Shown here: positions 1 to 6,963 of the stretch, piece by piece
How the letters are laid out: each line of letters opens with the position of its first letter
Numbering within the stretch: the first letter of the stretch is position 1
NCBI RefSeq assembly: GCF_938030815.1
Contig: NZ_CALHII010000268.1
Coordinates: 1 to 11,117 of the forward strand
From: an uncultured Campylobacter sp.
GTDB lineage: Bacteria > Campylobacterota > Campylobacteria > Campylobacterales > Campylobacteraceae
Direction: 5' to 3'
Length of the DNA: 11,117 nt
The notes under the pieces: generated by a model
What the model was told of the DNA's origin: nothing
The model's database searches: none
The model's input: only the letters and a program-made list of their open reading frames with translations
Program-made: the position numbers and the translations under genes

Positions 1-216
1 AACCTCGTCGTCAAAAAGTATCGGCGCGATAAATTTAAACTCCATTTTGATAATGGGATATATAAATCCATCATCTCTCATCTGCATATATGTGTAGCCC
101 GCATCGCGCCAAAACTCGCATCTAGCGTCTTCGCAGAGCTTTACGTAGTTGCCGTGCCACATCACGCCCATCGGATCGGCGTCGTAAAATCTGGCGCGAA
201 ATTTATACTCTCTCAT
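1..216 (-). CDS. Acyl-CoA/ACP thioesterase, YbgC/4HBT hotdog family (partial, C-terminus beyond left edge)
   Basis: The first 72 codons of a hotdog-fold thioesterase are present; the rest lies left of the window. The ATG at 216-214 is preceded by GGAGAG four bases upstream and overlaps the end of the acyltransferase gene by 14 bp, so translation is probably coupled. The N-terminus reads FRARFYDADPMGVMWHGNY followed by VKLCEDAR. This matches the 4-hydroxybenzoyl-CoA thioesterase signature, in which the Asp before the Pro (residue 14) is the family's catalytic carboxylate and the downstream HxNY segment packs beside it. The family hydrolyses acyl-CoA or acyl-ACP thioesters. In aryl-polyene clusters a thioesterase of this kind (ApeK in the enterobacterial naming, as recalled) follows the glycosyltransferase/acyltransferase region, and here it sits in the same place. 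It most likely releases or proofreads ACP-bound chains in the cytoplasm. The family is clear; the substrate is inferred from context. Confidence 0.9.
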   Translation of the reverse strand, partial: MREYKFRARFYDADPMGVMWHGNYVKLCEDARCEFWRDAGYTYMQMRDDGFIYPIIKMEFKFIAPILFDDEV

Positions 217-1327
217 TTTTCTCTCCGCTGTGAAATTTTTCGTCTTGCGCGGCGGATTTTGCGGCGGCTAAATTCGAATTATCTAAATTTAGCGCGGTAT
301 CCGAATCCGCCGTACTTTTTAAATTTGACGCCGTATTTAAACTCGCCGTGTCGTTTAAATCCGCCGCGCCATTTAAATTTAGCGCAGTATCCGTGCTCGT
401 CTCGTCGAAATTTTGCGCGCCGTCGCGCTTTGCAGCGCTCGCATTTTTTTCTTGCGCCCAAAAATCAAAGAAATTATACCACTGAGAAGGAAATTCTTTG
501 GCATAAAGCTCTAGCTGCCGCACGTAGCATTTAAGCGGCAGTACGACCGATCGCGCCTTGTCGCGGCTTTTTAGCGGCGCAGGTAGCGGCTGCAGTCGCA
601 GCTCGCGCCCTTCGCGCCCCTCGTAGCACCATAGGCTAAATAGCGGCGCGTCCAAAATTTTAGCGAGCAGGTAGCCGCCGATCGGGAAGTTCGCGCTGCG
701 CCCTAAAAAATCCTCGCTTTGAAATTTATCCGAGCCCACCGGCATGCGATCGCCCATTACCGCGATATGTTCGCCGTTTTGCAGCAGCTCTTTGATTTGC
801 AGCATCTCGCCGATACCGAGCTCGCCGACGTATAGAATTTTCACGCCGCCGCCCATCTTTTCGATAAATTTCATAAAATTTTCGCTGTGTTTGCGAAAGA
901 TCAGCACGTTGATTTTTATCCCCGCCGTGTTTGCCGAAAGTGCGCGCGCGATCTCGGTGTTGCCGAAGTGCGAAGTGATTAAAATTTTACCCGTTCCGTC
1001 GCTTAAAAGCTCCTTCATACCGCTTTGCACGCGAATTTGATCCAGCGCGATCTTGCCGTTCCAAACCGCGATTTTTTCGCACAGACTGAGGGAAAATTTA
1101 TAAAAATTCGCGTAAATTTCGCGGAGCTTGGGTTCGCGATCGAGCGCGCGCCGCAAAAACTCCCTGATCGCGCGCCGTTCGTTTTTAAGCAGCGCAAAAT
1201 AGATCGCCGAGATGCAAAGCGCGGTGCCTCGCATGCAAAAATCAGGCGTGTGAAGCGTGACGAAGCGGGCTAAATTTAAAAGCGCCGCGCCCGCCTTTTC
1301 GTTGTTTTCGCTCCAGTGTTTAGCCAT
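203..1327 (-). CDS. LpxL/HtrB-like lysophospholipid acyltransferase with low-complexity C-terminal tail
   Basis: A 374-residue protein related to lipid A late acyltransferases. The catalytic motif ITSHFGNTE gives His120 and Glu125 in the HX4(D/E) arrangement, and MGDRMPVGSD (residues 191-200) matches the second conserved block. The enzyme would transfer an acyl chain, here probably the polyene or its anchor lipid, to a hydroxyl at the inner membrane. No classic signal peptide is seen. I chose the ATG at 1327 because AAGGA lies eight bases upstream and the start overlaps the glycosyltransferase stop by 8 bp (ATGGCTAA); an ATG at 1351 would add eight residues and lacks such a site. Residues from about 296 onward leave the enzyme fold and become a tail rich in Ala, Asn, Ser, Asp and Leu, with repeated TALNL / ASNLKS-like units encoded by AAATTTAGCG-type DNA repeats. 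In several APE clusters the glycosyltransferase and this acyltransferase are adjacent or fused; here they are separate, overlapping genes. Confidence 0.88.
   Translation of the reverse strand: MAKHWSENNEKAGAALLNLARFVTLHTPDFCMRGTALCISAIYFALLKNERRAIREFLRRALDREPKLREIYANFYKFSLSLCEKIAVWNGKIALDQIRVQSGMKELLSDGTGKILITSHFGNTEIARALSANTAGIKINVLIFRKHSENFMKFIEKMGGGVKILYVGELGIGEMLQIKELLQNGEHIAVMGDRMPVGSDKFQSEDFLGRSANFPIGGYLLAKILDAPLFSLWCYEGREGRELRLQPLPAPLKSRDKARSVVLPLKCYVRQLELYAKEFPSQWYNFFDFWAQEKNASAAKRDGAQNFDETSTDTALNLNGAADLNDTASLNTASNLKSTADSDTALNLDNSNLAAAKSAAQDEKFHSGEKNERV
281..393. repeat. Direct repeat of 23 bp in the acyltransferase tail
   Basis: ATCTAAATTTAGCGCGGTAT plus CCG at 281-303 recurs with two differences at 371-393, 90 bp away. 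Both copies are in frame and encode the two DTALNL segments of the C-terminal tail of the LpxL-like acyltransferase. Confidence 0.75.
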
Positions 1328-2321
1328 CGCGTCCGTCCTTTCCGGCGGCATGTTGCGACGAGGCTTTTACGAGCGGGCTTTGCGCTGAATTTTCCGCTTG
1401 CGGGCTTTGCGCTGCGGCTTTGTCGCCGCATTCTTCGGTACCAGCTTTTTCGTTTGCGTCGCCGCCCATCTCTTCTTTTGTATCTTTGCAACTATCGCGC
1501 CGCGCGCTACTGCAAAAGCTTTGCCCCGCTAGCCCTTGCAAAATTTCGTCTGCGTTCTGCTGCGAAACATCCTGCAAGCCGCGCTTTTTAAATTTATCGC
1601 AAGCGCGCTTTAGCGCCCTTTTTGCAAGCCAAAGCGGAAGCCCGCAAAATAGCCTCGCGTGCATCAGCGAAATTCCGAAATTATCCTGAAACGGCGCGAA
1701 GTGGCTCACTCCGCCCGCTTCGTAGTGCACCGCCAGATCGAGCCATTTTATCTCTAGCCCCGCGCGCACGGCCAGGATTAAAATTTCGGCATCAAAGCCC
1801 ATCCTGCGGCTCTTGGTGCGAGGCAGAAGCGGCACGATCTCCTCTAGCGGGTAGATTCTGAAGCCGCACATCGCGTCTTTTATGCGGTGCGAGAGGGTAT
1901 TTATCACGCACCAAAAATTCATTATCTTGCGTCCGTGTAGGCGGGATTTGGGCGCGCTTTCGTCATACGCGGGCGCAGCGCAGATCAGCGCGGAGGGCTG
2001 GCGCGCCGCAAACGTCAAAAATTCCTCGCATCTGCTTACGTCGTGCTGAAAGTCCGCATCGATCTGAAAGGCGTGCGTAAATCCAAGCTCTTTTGCCCAC
2101 GCCAGCCCGTCGCACACCGCAGCGCCTTTGCCGCCGTTTTGCGCGCGGGTGTAAATTTGAGCCGCAAGCCCCTTCAGCGCGTTTTTGCTCGCTTCGTCGC
2201 TGCCGTCGTCCACGATCAGCACGGGCGCGATGGGCGCCAGGGCGTGCACGAGCTCGGCGATGCGCGCGGGGTGGTTGAAGTAGGGCAGTAAAAATGCGGG
2301 CTTAAAGGCAAATTCTTCCAC
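1320..2321 (-). CDS. Family 2 glycosyltransferase (GT-A fold)
   Basis: A GT2-type glycosyltransferase. Numbered from the GTG start chosen here, FLLPYFNHPARI near residues 10-21 is the usual first strand. DDGS at 38-41 and NGGKG at 62-66 bind the nucleotide sugar, and DAD at 88-90 is the metal-binding DxD. MGFDAEILILA and the HYEAGG segment further on are typical of dolichyl-phosphate-mannose-synthase-like GT2 enzymes, although no C-terminal membrane helices are evident. An ATG at 2396 would extend the protein by 25 residues but would lie 95 bp inside the upstream synthetase gene with no ribosome binding site. The GTG at 2321 has AAGG nine bases upstream and overlaps the upstream gene by only 20 bp. 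The last 85 or so residues are a Ser/Gln/Ala/Asp-rich low-complexity tail with repeated AQSP units. The expected role is glycosylation of the polyene or its lipid anchor; donor and acceptor cannot be read from the sequence. Confidence 0.88.
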   Translation of the reverse strand: MEEFAFKPAFLLPYFNHPARIAELVHALAPIAPVLIVDDGSDEASKNALKGLAAQIYTRAQNGGKGAAVCDGLAWAKELGFTHAFQIDADFQHDVSRCEEFLTFAARQPSALICAAPAYDESAPKSRLHGRKIMNFWCVINTLSHRIKDAMCGFRIYPLEEIVPLLPRTKSRRMGFDAEILILAVRAGLEIKWLDLAVHYEAGGVSHFAPFQDNFGISLMHARLFCGLPLWLAKRALKRACDKFKKRGLQDVSQQNADEILQGLAGQSFCSSARRDSCKDTKEEMGGDANEKAGTEECGDKAAAQSPQAENSAQSPLVKASSQHAAGKDGRDG

Positions 2322-4446
2322 TGGCGCAGACCTTGTCGTTTGAAATTTCAAAGCGGAGTTTGCCGCTTGCTTCGGTGATTTTGATTGAAATTTCATCGCC
2401 CGGGCGGATGAAATTTTTAAATTTTAAATTTTCTATCTTTTGCGTGCCGTCTAGTTCGTAGCCCAGGGCTTTTGCGCAGATTAATACGAAGCGAAGCTGC
2501 ATAAACGCGGGCACTAGCGGAAATCGCGCAAAGTGTCCGTCGAAATAAAAGTCGCTGGCTCGCACCTTCGCGCGAAACTCATTCTCCACGCTCCGCTCGA
2601 AAACGGGCACCTCGTAGCGCTGCAGGGCGCTTAAAAAATCCTTTTTGCTTAGCTTGCCCTGCTCGTTAAAAGGCAGCCTGCTTGCGATCTTGAAGTAACG
2701 CAAAATCGCGCCGAATTCGGGCTTTAAAAAGGCCTTCAGCTCGTCCGTGACGCCCTTTTTGCCGCCTGCGCGAAACGCCTGCTCGCCGCACTCGCTAAGC
2801 TTGATAAGAGCTACGGCGCGGTCGCGCTGCGGGTGCAGATCGATCCTGCATTCGCCGATAAATTCGTGCGAGTGGAGCTTAGCTTCGAGCAGATCGAGGC
2901 TCACGCGGTTTTCGTTGATTTTGACGGTGCGGTCGCCGCGCCCCAAAAGCGTGATCTCATCTGCGCGCACATAGCCGAAATCGCGGCTTTCGAAGCGCTC
3001 GCACCAAGGAGAGCTGATCGTAAACTCGCCCGTTTGCGAAAATTTGCAGGCGGGCTGCTTTGCCCTAAATTTATCGCAAAGCTCGCCCTCTTGCGCAAAT
3101 TTATCGTCGTGTTTTGTCGCGGAGCTCGGTGCGGAGCTGTTTTCTGTATCGGTCGCGGTTTTATCGCCAGCGTCTGCATTAAATTTAGACGCTAGCTCGC
3201 CCGAGCGGTTTGTGTCTTGCCCGTCTGTATTTTGCCCGTCCACACAGCGCTTCTTGGACTCTGCTATAGAATTTTTGCCGCAAGAGCTTGCCGCAGGATC
3301 AAAGGGCTTGTTCTCGCGTTTTGTCGCGCCACAGCTATCGATATCCGTGCGGATCTGCACGCTAACGGGGGCAAATTTCTTAAGTCTCGCGCCTTCGTTG
3401 CAAGCGATCACGCCCGTTTCGCTCGAGCCGTAAATATCGACGATGCGGGCACTGCTAAGCGCGCGCAAATTATCTCGGATCGCAGGACTTAGCGGTGCAC
3501 CCGCGCTAAAAATGGTGCCCAAAGGCGCTATATTTGCAGCATCTGCATGTTCGCACAGCGCGCCGAGCACCGTGGGCGAGCTGATCAGCACGGCGCCCGC
3601 AAGATCGGCTGCAAGGATGATTTCAGGGTAGTTTAGACCGCCTTTTTGCGTGCGCGAGCCGCAAATCAGCGGCACGAAGATGCTAAATGTGAGCCCGAAC
3701 ATATTTTGGTGCGAGACACCCGATAAAAATCGATCGCTTGCGCAAAGGCCGAATCTTTCTACCAAAAATTCCGCCTCCAAAACCATATCGCGTAGGCTTT
3801 TTTCGATATTTTTCGCTTCGCCCGTCGAGCCTGAAGTTTTGATATAAAATTTTTGATCGGCGCGCAGTAGGTGCAAAGAAACAGCCTCTTGCTCGCACGG
3901 CGCGTGATTTTGCGGCGCGTTTTTAGATGAAATTTTAGGCGCAGATTTTCCCGTATCGCGAGGCGAAATGCTTTCTAAATCATTAGGGCTGAATTTCTCT
4001 AAATTTTGCGCTGCGGCGAGATTTGGAATTTTCACGTCGCCGCCTAGATGAAATTCGCCGCTAAATTTGGGCTCCCGCAGCAGCACGGGCACAAAGCCCG
4101 CAATCATCGCACCGAAAAAAAACGCGATGAACTCTGCCGCGTCCTCGCCGTAAATTTCGATCATCGGCGCATTTTTTTGCTCTTGCGTCTGCGCTGTTTG
4201 CGTGGCATGCGTAGCATCTGTGCCGCCGCTAGAATTTTCCGCGTCATTGAGATTTGCGCTTTTGCTAGAATTTTCCGCGCTTTTTAAATTTACGCTTGCC
4301 GCGCTACTTTGGGATTTGTCCGCGCCTTTTAAGCTTACCGTTTCGCTTTGTTTGCATTCCGTTTTTGCTAAATCGCGTGCAAGAGCCGCCGCAGCAAGGA
4401 TTTCACGCTCATAAGGCTTTAAAGAATTAATCAAATTTTTTAACAT
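2302..4446 (-). CDS. Acyl-ACP/CoA synthetase (AMP-ligase) fused to a C-terminal hotdog dehydratase-like domain
   Basis: A 714-residue two-domain protein. Residues 93-610 form an ANL-superfamily adenylating enzyme: phosphate-binding loop TSGSTGEAK at 204-212, YGSSE at 339-343, hinge block GRGDRTVKINENRV at 502-515, and C-terminal catalytic lysine in NEQGKLSK (Lys598). This domain would activate an aryl carboxylic acid with ATP and load it on an ACP or CoA as starter. Residues 620-714 form a FabA/FabZ/ApeI-like hotdog domain with DFYFDGHFARFPLVPAFMQ, where His638 sits in the catalytic position, but the usual PG after the strand is PA. In enterobacterial APE clusters the ligase and this dehydratase are, as recalled, adjacent separate genes, so this is a fusion in conserved order. 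Two hydrophilic insertions interrupt the ligase: residues 31-92, with a 12-residue repeat, and about 368-472. The ATG at 4446 has AGGAA five bases upstream and overlaps the preceding gene by 20 bp. Confidence 0.9.
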   Translation of the reverse strand: MLKNLINSLKPYEREILAAAALARDLAKTECKQSETVSLKGADKSQSSAASVNLKSAENSSKSANLNDAENSSGGTDATHATQTAQTQEQKNAPMIEIYGEDAAEFIAFFFGAMIAGFVPVLLREPKFSGEFHLGGDVKIPNLAAAQNLEKFSPNDLESISPRDTGKSAPKISSKNAPQNHAPCEQEAVSLHLLRADQKFYIKTSGSTGEAKNIEKSLRDMVLEAEFLVERFGLCASDRFLSGVSHQNMFGLTFSIFVPLICGSRTQKGGLNYPEIILAADLAGAVLISSPTVLGALCEHADAANIAPLGTIFSAGAPLSPAIRDNLRALSSARIVDIYGSSETGVIACNEGARLKKFAPVSVQIRTDIDSCGATKRENKPFDPAASSCGKNSIAESKKRCVDGQNTDGQDTNRSGELASKFNADAGDKTATDTENSSAPSSATKHDDKFAQEGELCDKFRAKQPACKFSQTGEFTISSPWCERFESRDFGYVRADEITLLGRGDRTVKINENRVSLDLLEAKLHSHEFIGECRIDLHPQRDRAVALIKLSECGEQAFRAGGKKGVTDELKAFLKPEFGAILRYFKIASRLPFNEQGKLSKKDFLSALQRYEVPVFERSVENEFRAKVRASDFYFDGHFARFPLVPAFMQLRFVLICAKALGYELDGTQKIENLKFKNFIRPGDEISIKITEASGKLRFEISNDKVCASGRICL
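2331..2334 (-). promoter_or_regulatory. Ribosome binding site deciding the glycosyltransferase GTG start
   Basis: AAGG on the minus strand, nine bases before the GTG at 2321. The alternative ATG at 2396 is preceded by a C/G-rich sequence without such a site. Confidence 0.5.
4228..4279. repeat. Exact 16-bp direct repeat, 36 bp apart
   Basis: GCTAGAATTTTCCGCG occurs at 4228-4243 and again at 4264-4279, exactly 36 bp apart, inside the first insertion of the synthetase gene. It encodes the repeated AENSS peptide. The 36-bp spacing is the same as in the array at 7235-7462. Confidence 0.8.
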
Positions 4447-4966
4447 AAAATTTCCTAAAAATCATCTCGCCGCCGATCAGCGCGCCGATGAGGACGTATG
4501 AGATCGCGCCGCAATAAACGCTCCAATAAATTTTATCTCGCGGTAGCAGCAGCGCCGCGCTAAGCAGGCCGTTTAGCACGAAAAATCCGAGCCAAATTTC
4601 GGTCAGCTTGCGCGTGTAGACGCGGCCGTGTTCGTTGAGGCCTGGCTGCTTCAAAAGCGCCAGGCGCGTGATCGCGGGCGTCGATCTTAGGCTGAGCGCA
4701 AAAAGCGCCGCGAGCGAGAAATTTATTATGAGTGGATACAGATACGCAAGCGCTCCGCTGCCAAATATAGCGCACAGCGCAAAAAATGCCGCGCTCGCGC
4801 CCTTAATAGCGCGATCTTTACTTTCAAAAACAGCTCGCGCGCCCCATAGCGCGCTCATAGCCGCGAGCAAGCAGACCCGCGCGCCGCCGTGCAAAAAATA
4901 GAGGCCGAAAGGGTAAAACACGCTTAAAATTACGGTAGCTGTTTTTAAAAATATCGTTCGTCGCAA
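4427..4966 (-). CDS. COG4648-type inner-membrane protein of aryl-polyene clusters
   Basis: A 179-residue polytopic membrane protein with about five hydrophobic segments: roughly residues 5-25, 29-47, 55-93 (probably two passes), 123-141 and 146-168. The block YPLIINFSLAALFALSL followed by PAITRLALL, then RVYTRKLTEIWLGFFVLNG, is the recognisable signature of the COG4648 family. That family is found almost always between the ACPs and the AMP-ligase of aryl-polyene clusters (ApeG position). No biochemical role is established that I know of; it probably works at the inner membrane in anchoring or passing on the product. The start is TTG, with a good AAGGA nine bases upstream (4976-4980); no ATG fits better. 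It is the first gene after a 722-bp gap, so it may need its own promoter or depend on read-through from the ACP genes. It overlaps the synthetase gene by 20 bp. Confidence 0.85.
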   Translation of the reverse strand: MRRTIFLKTATVILSVFYPFGLYFLHGGARVCLLAAMSALWGARAVFESKDRAIKGASAAFFALCAIFGSGALAYLYPLIINFSLAALFALSLRSTPAITRLALLKQPGLNEHGRVYTRKLTEIWLGFFVLNGLLSAALLLPRDKIYWSVYCGAISYVLIGALIGGEMIFRKFYVKKFD

Positions 4967-4975
4967 TCTTTGTAA

Positions 4976-4980
4976 TCCTT
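4976..4980 (-). promoter_or_regulatory. Ribosome binding site for the TTG start of the membrane protein
   Basis: AAGGA on the minus strand, nine bases before the TTG at 4966. It supports the unusual start codon. Confidence 0.6.
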
Positions 4981-5308
4981 AAATTTAGCCGCGAGGGCTT
5001 GGTTTTTTGCCGCGGCAATTTTGTTTTACCGCGGCCGGCTAGGCTTTGCTGCGGTGGTTTTGGTTTTTGTTACGGCGGTTAGGCTCTTGCCGCAGGCGCG
5101 ATCGGCGCGATTATTACCGCGCTTCGATATTTTAAATTTAGCTTCGGCGTTCAAATTTTAGGCGCTATGCTTTTAAAATTTAAATTTAGCCTTGCTCGCT
5201 GCATTGTAATTCTGGCAGCGCCGCTTTTAAATTTAGCTGCGCCTTAATTTAACTCGCGGCGCCGCACTTGCGATCAGATCCGCTAAATCAAATTTAGCCG
5301 AAATTTTA

Positions 5309-5373
5309 AAATTTTGAAATTTTACGAAAACGACGGTCTCAAAAGAAACAACGCCTTTAAAATTTCAAAATTT
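5309..5373. repeat. Inverted repeat with 16-bp perfect arms in the intra-operon gap
   Basis: The left arm AAATTTTGAAATTTTA (5309-5324) is exactly the reverse complement of the right arm at 5358-5373, with a 33-base loop. It could form a long AT-only hairpin in RNA from either strand. No T-run typical of an intrinsic terminator follows directly, and the arms are built from the same AAATTT words scattered throughout, so it may be a by-product of repeat expansion rather than a regulatory element. Confidence 0.55.
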
Positions 5374-5413
5374 CACTCAAGCTCGCGGATTAAAATTTTA
5401 AAATTTTGATCTA

Positions 5414-5425
5414 CAAAGCGCTTTG
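5414..5425. repeat. 12-bp perfect palindrome CAAAGCGCTTTG
   Basis: A perfect 12-bp palindrome in the gene-free gap between the second ACP gene and the membrane protein gene. Its length and symmetry would fit a dimeric regulator site, but nothing else supports that reading. Confidence 0.3.
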
Positions 5426-5688
5426 CATGCTAGCTCAAAAGCGGCAAATAAGCGAGCTTTGCGCTATGTCGCTTAACCGCTAAGCCTGCAAAAGCCGCTC
5501 GCTCCACACTCTTTCAATAAAACGTTCGCCGCTCGCCGTGCACCTTTGATAATATGTGCCGCACGTTCCGAGCCGCCGCGCGCCGTTAAATAAATGACGC
5601 CGTGCGTTGTCCGCTCGCCCGCCGCCCCATGCCGCCGCAAATTTACAAACTGCCGCACCCGCGATCTTGCCGCACCGCACGGCTAAAT

Positions 5689-5967
5689 TTAACTCTCGCC
5701 GCCCGTAGTTTCCCCGTTCGCGCCCTGATCGAGCTTCGCGGCTACGGCATCCACGATGTCGCCAAGGGTCTGGATGTTTTTAAAATCATCTGGCATCAGC
5801 TTGTAGCCCGTGTTTTTCTTGACGTAATCGACCAGATCGATCGCGTCGATGCTGTCGATCTGCAGATCCTCGTAAATTTTAGCCTCCGGCACGACCTTGC
5901 TCTCGTCGATCTCGAAAAGCTCCACGAGCGCCTTTTTTAAAATTTCAAAAATTTCATCTTTACTCAT
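5689..5967 (-). CDS. Acyl carrier protein (second of two)
   Basis: A 92-residue ACP. The phosphopantetheine attachment motif is EDLQIDSIDAIDLVDY with Ser39 as the modified residue; the four-helix layout and acidic composition are typical. The start is the ATG at 5967, preceded by AGGAG five bases upstream and overlapping the first ACP gene by 8 bp (ATGAGTAA); the longer reading to 6009 would run through the upstream gene and has no such site. Aryl-polyene clusters characteristically carry two ACPs side by side (ApeE and ApeF in the enterobacterial system, as recalled), one thought to carry the starter and the other the growing chain. Which plays which part here cannot be decided. The C-terminus (GANGETTGGES) is disordered-looking. 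The gene ends at the border of the gene-free gap. Confidence 0.95.
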   Translation of the reverse strand: MSKDEIFEILKKALVELFEIDESKVVPEAKIYEDLQIDSIDAIDLVDYVKKNTGYKLMPDDFKNIQTLGDIVDAVAAKLDQGANGETTGGES

Positions 5968-6226
5968 CTTTACTCCTATTTTCGGCGATGTATTGCGCCA
6001 AAGACGCAACGGATGAGAAAATTTGCTTTAAATTTTGGGTTTTTGAGTTAAGCACGATGCCGTATTTTTTTTGCACCAAAAGCCCGAGCTCCAGCGCATC
6101 GACCGAATCGAGCCCGAGCCCGTCGCCAAAAAGCGGCTCATCGTCATTTATGTCGCCCGGCGCTACGTCTTCGAGGTTCAGCCCCGAAATGATCAGCTCC
6201 TTAAGCTCCAAAATTTCTTCGTTCAC
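5960..6226 (-). CDS. Acyl carrier protein (first of two)
   Basis: An 88-residue ACP with the attachment motif FGDGLGLDSVDALEL, where Ser41 would carry 4'-phosphopantetheine. The start is GTG at 6226 with a strong AAGGAG five bases upstream, and it overlaps the preceding acyltransferase stop by four bases (GTGA), so the two are translationally coupled. The sequence differs clearly from the second ACP: it has an LDSVDALEL helix II rather than IDSIDAIDL, so the two are not a recent duplication. It is expected to act in the cytoplasm with the ketosynthase and synthetase encoded nearby. Confidence 0.94.
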   Translation of the reverse strand: MNEEILELKELIISGLNLEDVAPGDINDDEPLFGDGLGLDSVDALELGLLVQKKYGIVLNSKTQNLKQIFSSVASLAQYIAENRSKDE

Positions 6227-6963
6227 AGATTCTCCTTTTCATATAGATTTGATATTTTTTCGTAGAGTTTGCGCACTCGGATCGGGTTTGGGCGATCCGG
6301 CTCAAAGCCCGTTAGATCCAGCGCGCACAGCTCGTAGAGGTCGTATTTCATCCGAACCTCGGGCGTATCGTACCATACTTGTCCTTTTTTTAGGCTTTTA
6401 GGATCCATTTTTATCGCGATGCAGTTTATGTTCGCGATGTAAAACGCCGCTTTGTGCATGGCGATGCGATCTGCGGTGCGCGTGCCCTCGGGGAAGATGA
6501 TTAAGCTTTCTCCTCGCTCAAGGGCGCTGCGACACGCATCTATCATCGCTTCCGAGCCGGTATTTGGGATGTAGCCCGCGGCTGCGATGGCGGCGGAGAG
6601 GAAGGGGTTTTTACACAGGCTTTCCTTGACTACGCAGTTTGCGCGCCGCACGTGAGCTAAAAAGATCACCACGTCAAGCAGGCTAGGGTGGTTTGCGACG
6701 ATGAGAGTGCCGCCGGGCGGGAGCTTACAGCGCCAGCTCACGCCGATGCTGCCGTAAAGTCGCGCGAGCAGCAAAAATATGCGCCATGAGATCATTATAA
6801 AATCGCGTACGAAATTTCGCACGGCGCTTATACGGTTTAGCCTCAGCAGCGCTACAGGGAGGAAGAGTAGGTTGCCTATCATACACAGCGCGCCGAAGCT
6901 TGAGAAGCACAGCGCGATGCCGATCTGTTTGATTTTGCGCCTTAGCGGATTTGTCTGCTTCAT
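6223..6963 (-). CDS. PlsC-type 1-acyl-glycerol-3-phosphate acyltransferase-like protein
   Basis: A 246-residue membrane-associated acyltransferase of the LPLAT superfamily. The acyl-transfer motif NHPSLLD (His92, Asp97) and the phosphate-binding FPEGTR (157-162) are intact, and hydrophobic segments at about 16-40 and 57-73 anchor it to the inner membrane. Length and motifs match the PlsC-like acyltransferase that precedes the paired ACPs in aryl-polyene clusters (ApeD position). It probably moves an ACP-bound acyl or polyene chain to a lipid hydroxyl, but the acceptor is unknown. The ATG at 6963 overlaps the stop of the upstream repeat-derived ORF as ATGA, with AGAGG nine bases upstream, and its own stop overlaps the first ACP start. 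Unlike several neighbours it has no low-complexity insertion. Confidence 0.9.
   Translation of the reverse strand: MKQTNPLRRKIKQIGIALCFSSFGALCMIGNLLFLPVALLRLNRISAVRNFVRDFIMISWRIFLLLARLYGSIGVSWRCKLPPGGTLIVANHPSLLDVVIFLAHVRRANCVVKESLCKNPFLSAAIAAAGYIPNTGSEAMIDACRSALERGESLIIFPEGTRTADRIAMHKAAFYIANINCIAIKMDPKSLKKGQVWYDTPEVRMKYDLYELCALDLTGFEPDRPNPIRVRKLYEKISNLYEKENL
6232..6237 (-). promoter_or_regulatory. Ribosome binding site for the GTG start of the first ACP
   Basis: AAGGAG on the minus strand, five bases before the GTG at 6226, inside the end of the acyltransferase gene. It decides the non-ATG start. Confidence 0.7.

Larger units (their letters stand above)
4967..5688. other. 722-bp gene-free, repeat-rich gap inside the operon
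   Basis: No convincing gene is visible on either strand. From about 4985 to 5100 the DNA alternates GGTTTTTGCCGCGG-like blocks. From about 5128 to 5300 it carries many TTTAAATTTAGC words separated by GC-rich stretches. From 5300 to 5410 it is an AT-rich block of AAATTTTAAAATTTT-like tracts with an inverted repeat. From 5440 onward it is GC-rich with no recognisable coding. The composition resembles the low-complexity insertions in the neighbouring genes, so the gap looks like repeat expansion rather than a lost enzyme gene. No clear promoter or Rho-independent terminator could be assigned. Confidence 0.6.

Noticed and set aside
154..534. Plus-strand ORF over the acyltransferase tail with repeated LNxxxYLN peptide
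   Set aside because: Antisense shadow of the low-complexity tail; the repeats are those of the minus-strand coding sequence.
1328..1351. Acyltransferase start at the ATG at 1351
   Set aside because: The ATG at 1327 has AAGGA eight bases upstream and a short 8-bp overlap with the preceding gene, typical of this operon.
2747..3433. Several plus-strand ORFs opposite the synthetase gene
   Set aside because: They are antisense to a gene with intact adenylation motifs and have no domain or start signals of their own.
5480..5680. Short minus-strand ORFs in the gap after the second ACP
   Set aside because: No recognisable domain, no supporting ribosome binding site seen, and composition typical of the GC-rich repeat filler.
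5968..6009. Longer second ACP starting at 6009
   Set aside because: The extra 14 residues are unlike ACPs and run through the upstream gene; the ATG at 5967 has AGGAG at good spacing and the usual MSKDEIF-like ACP beginning.
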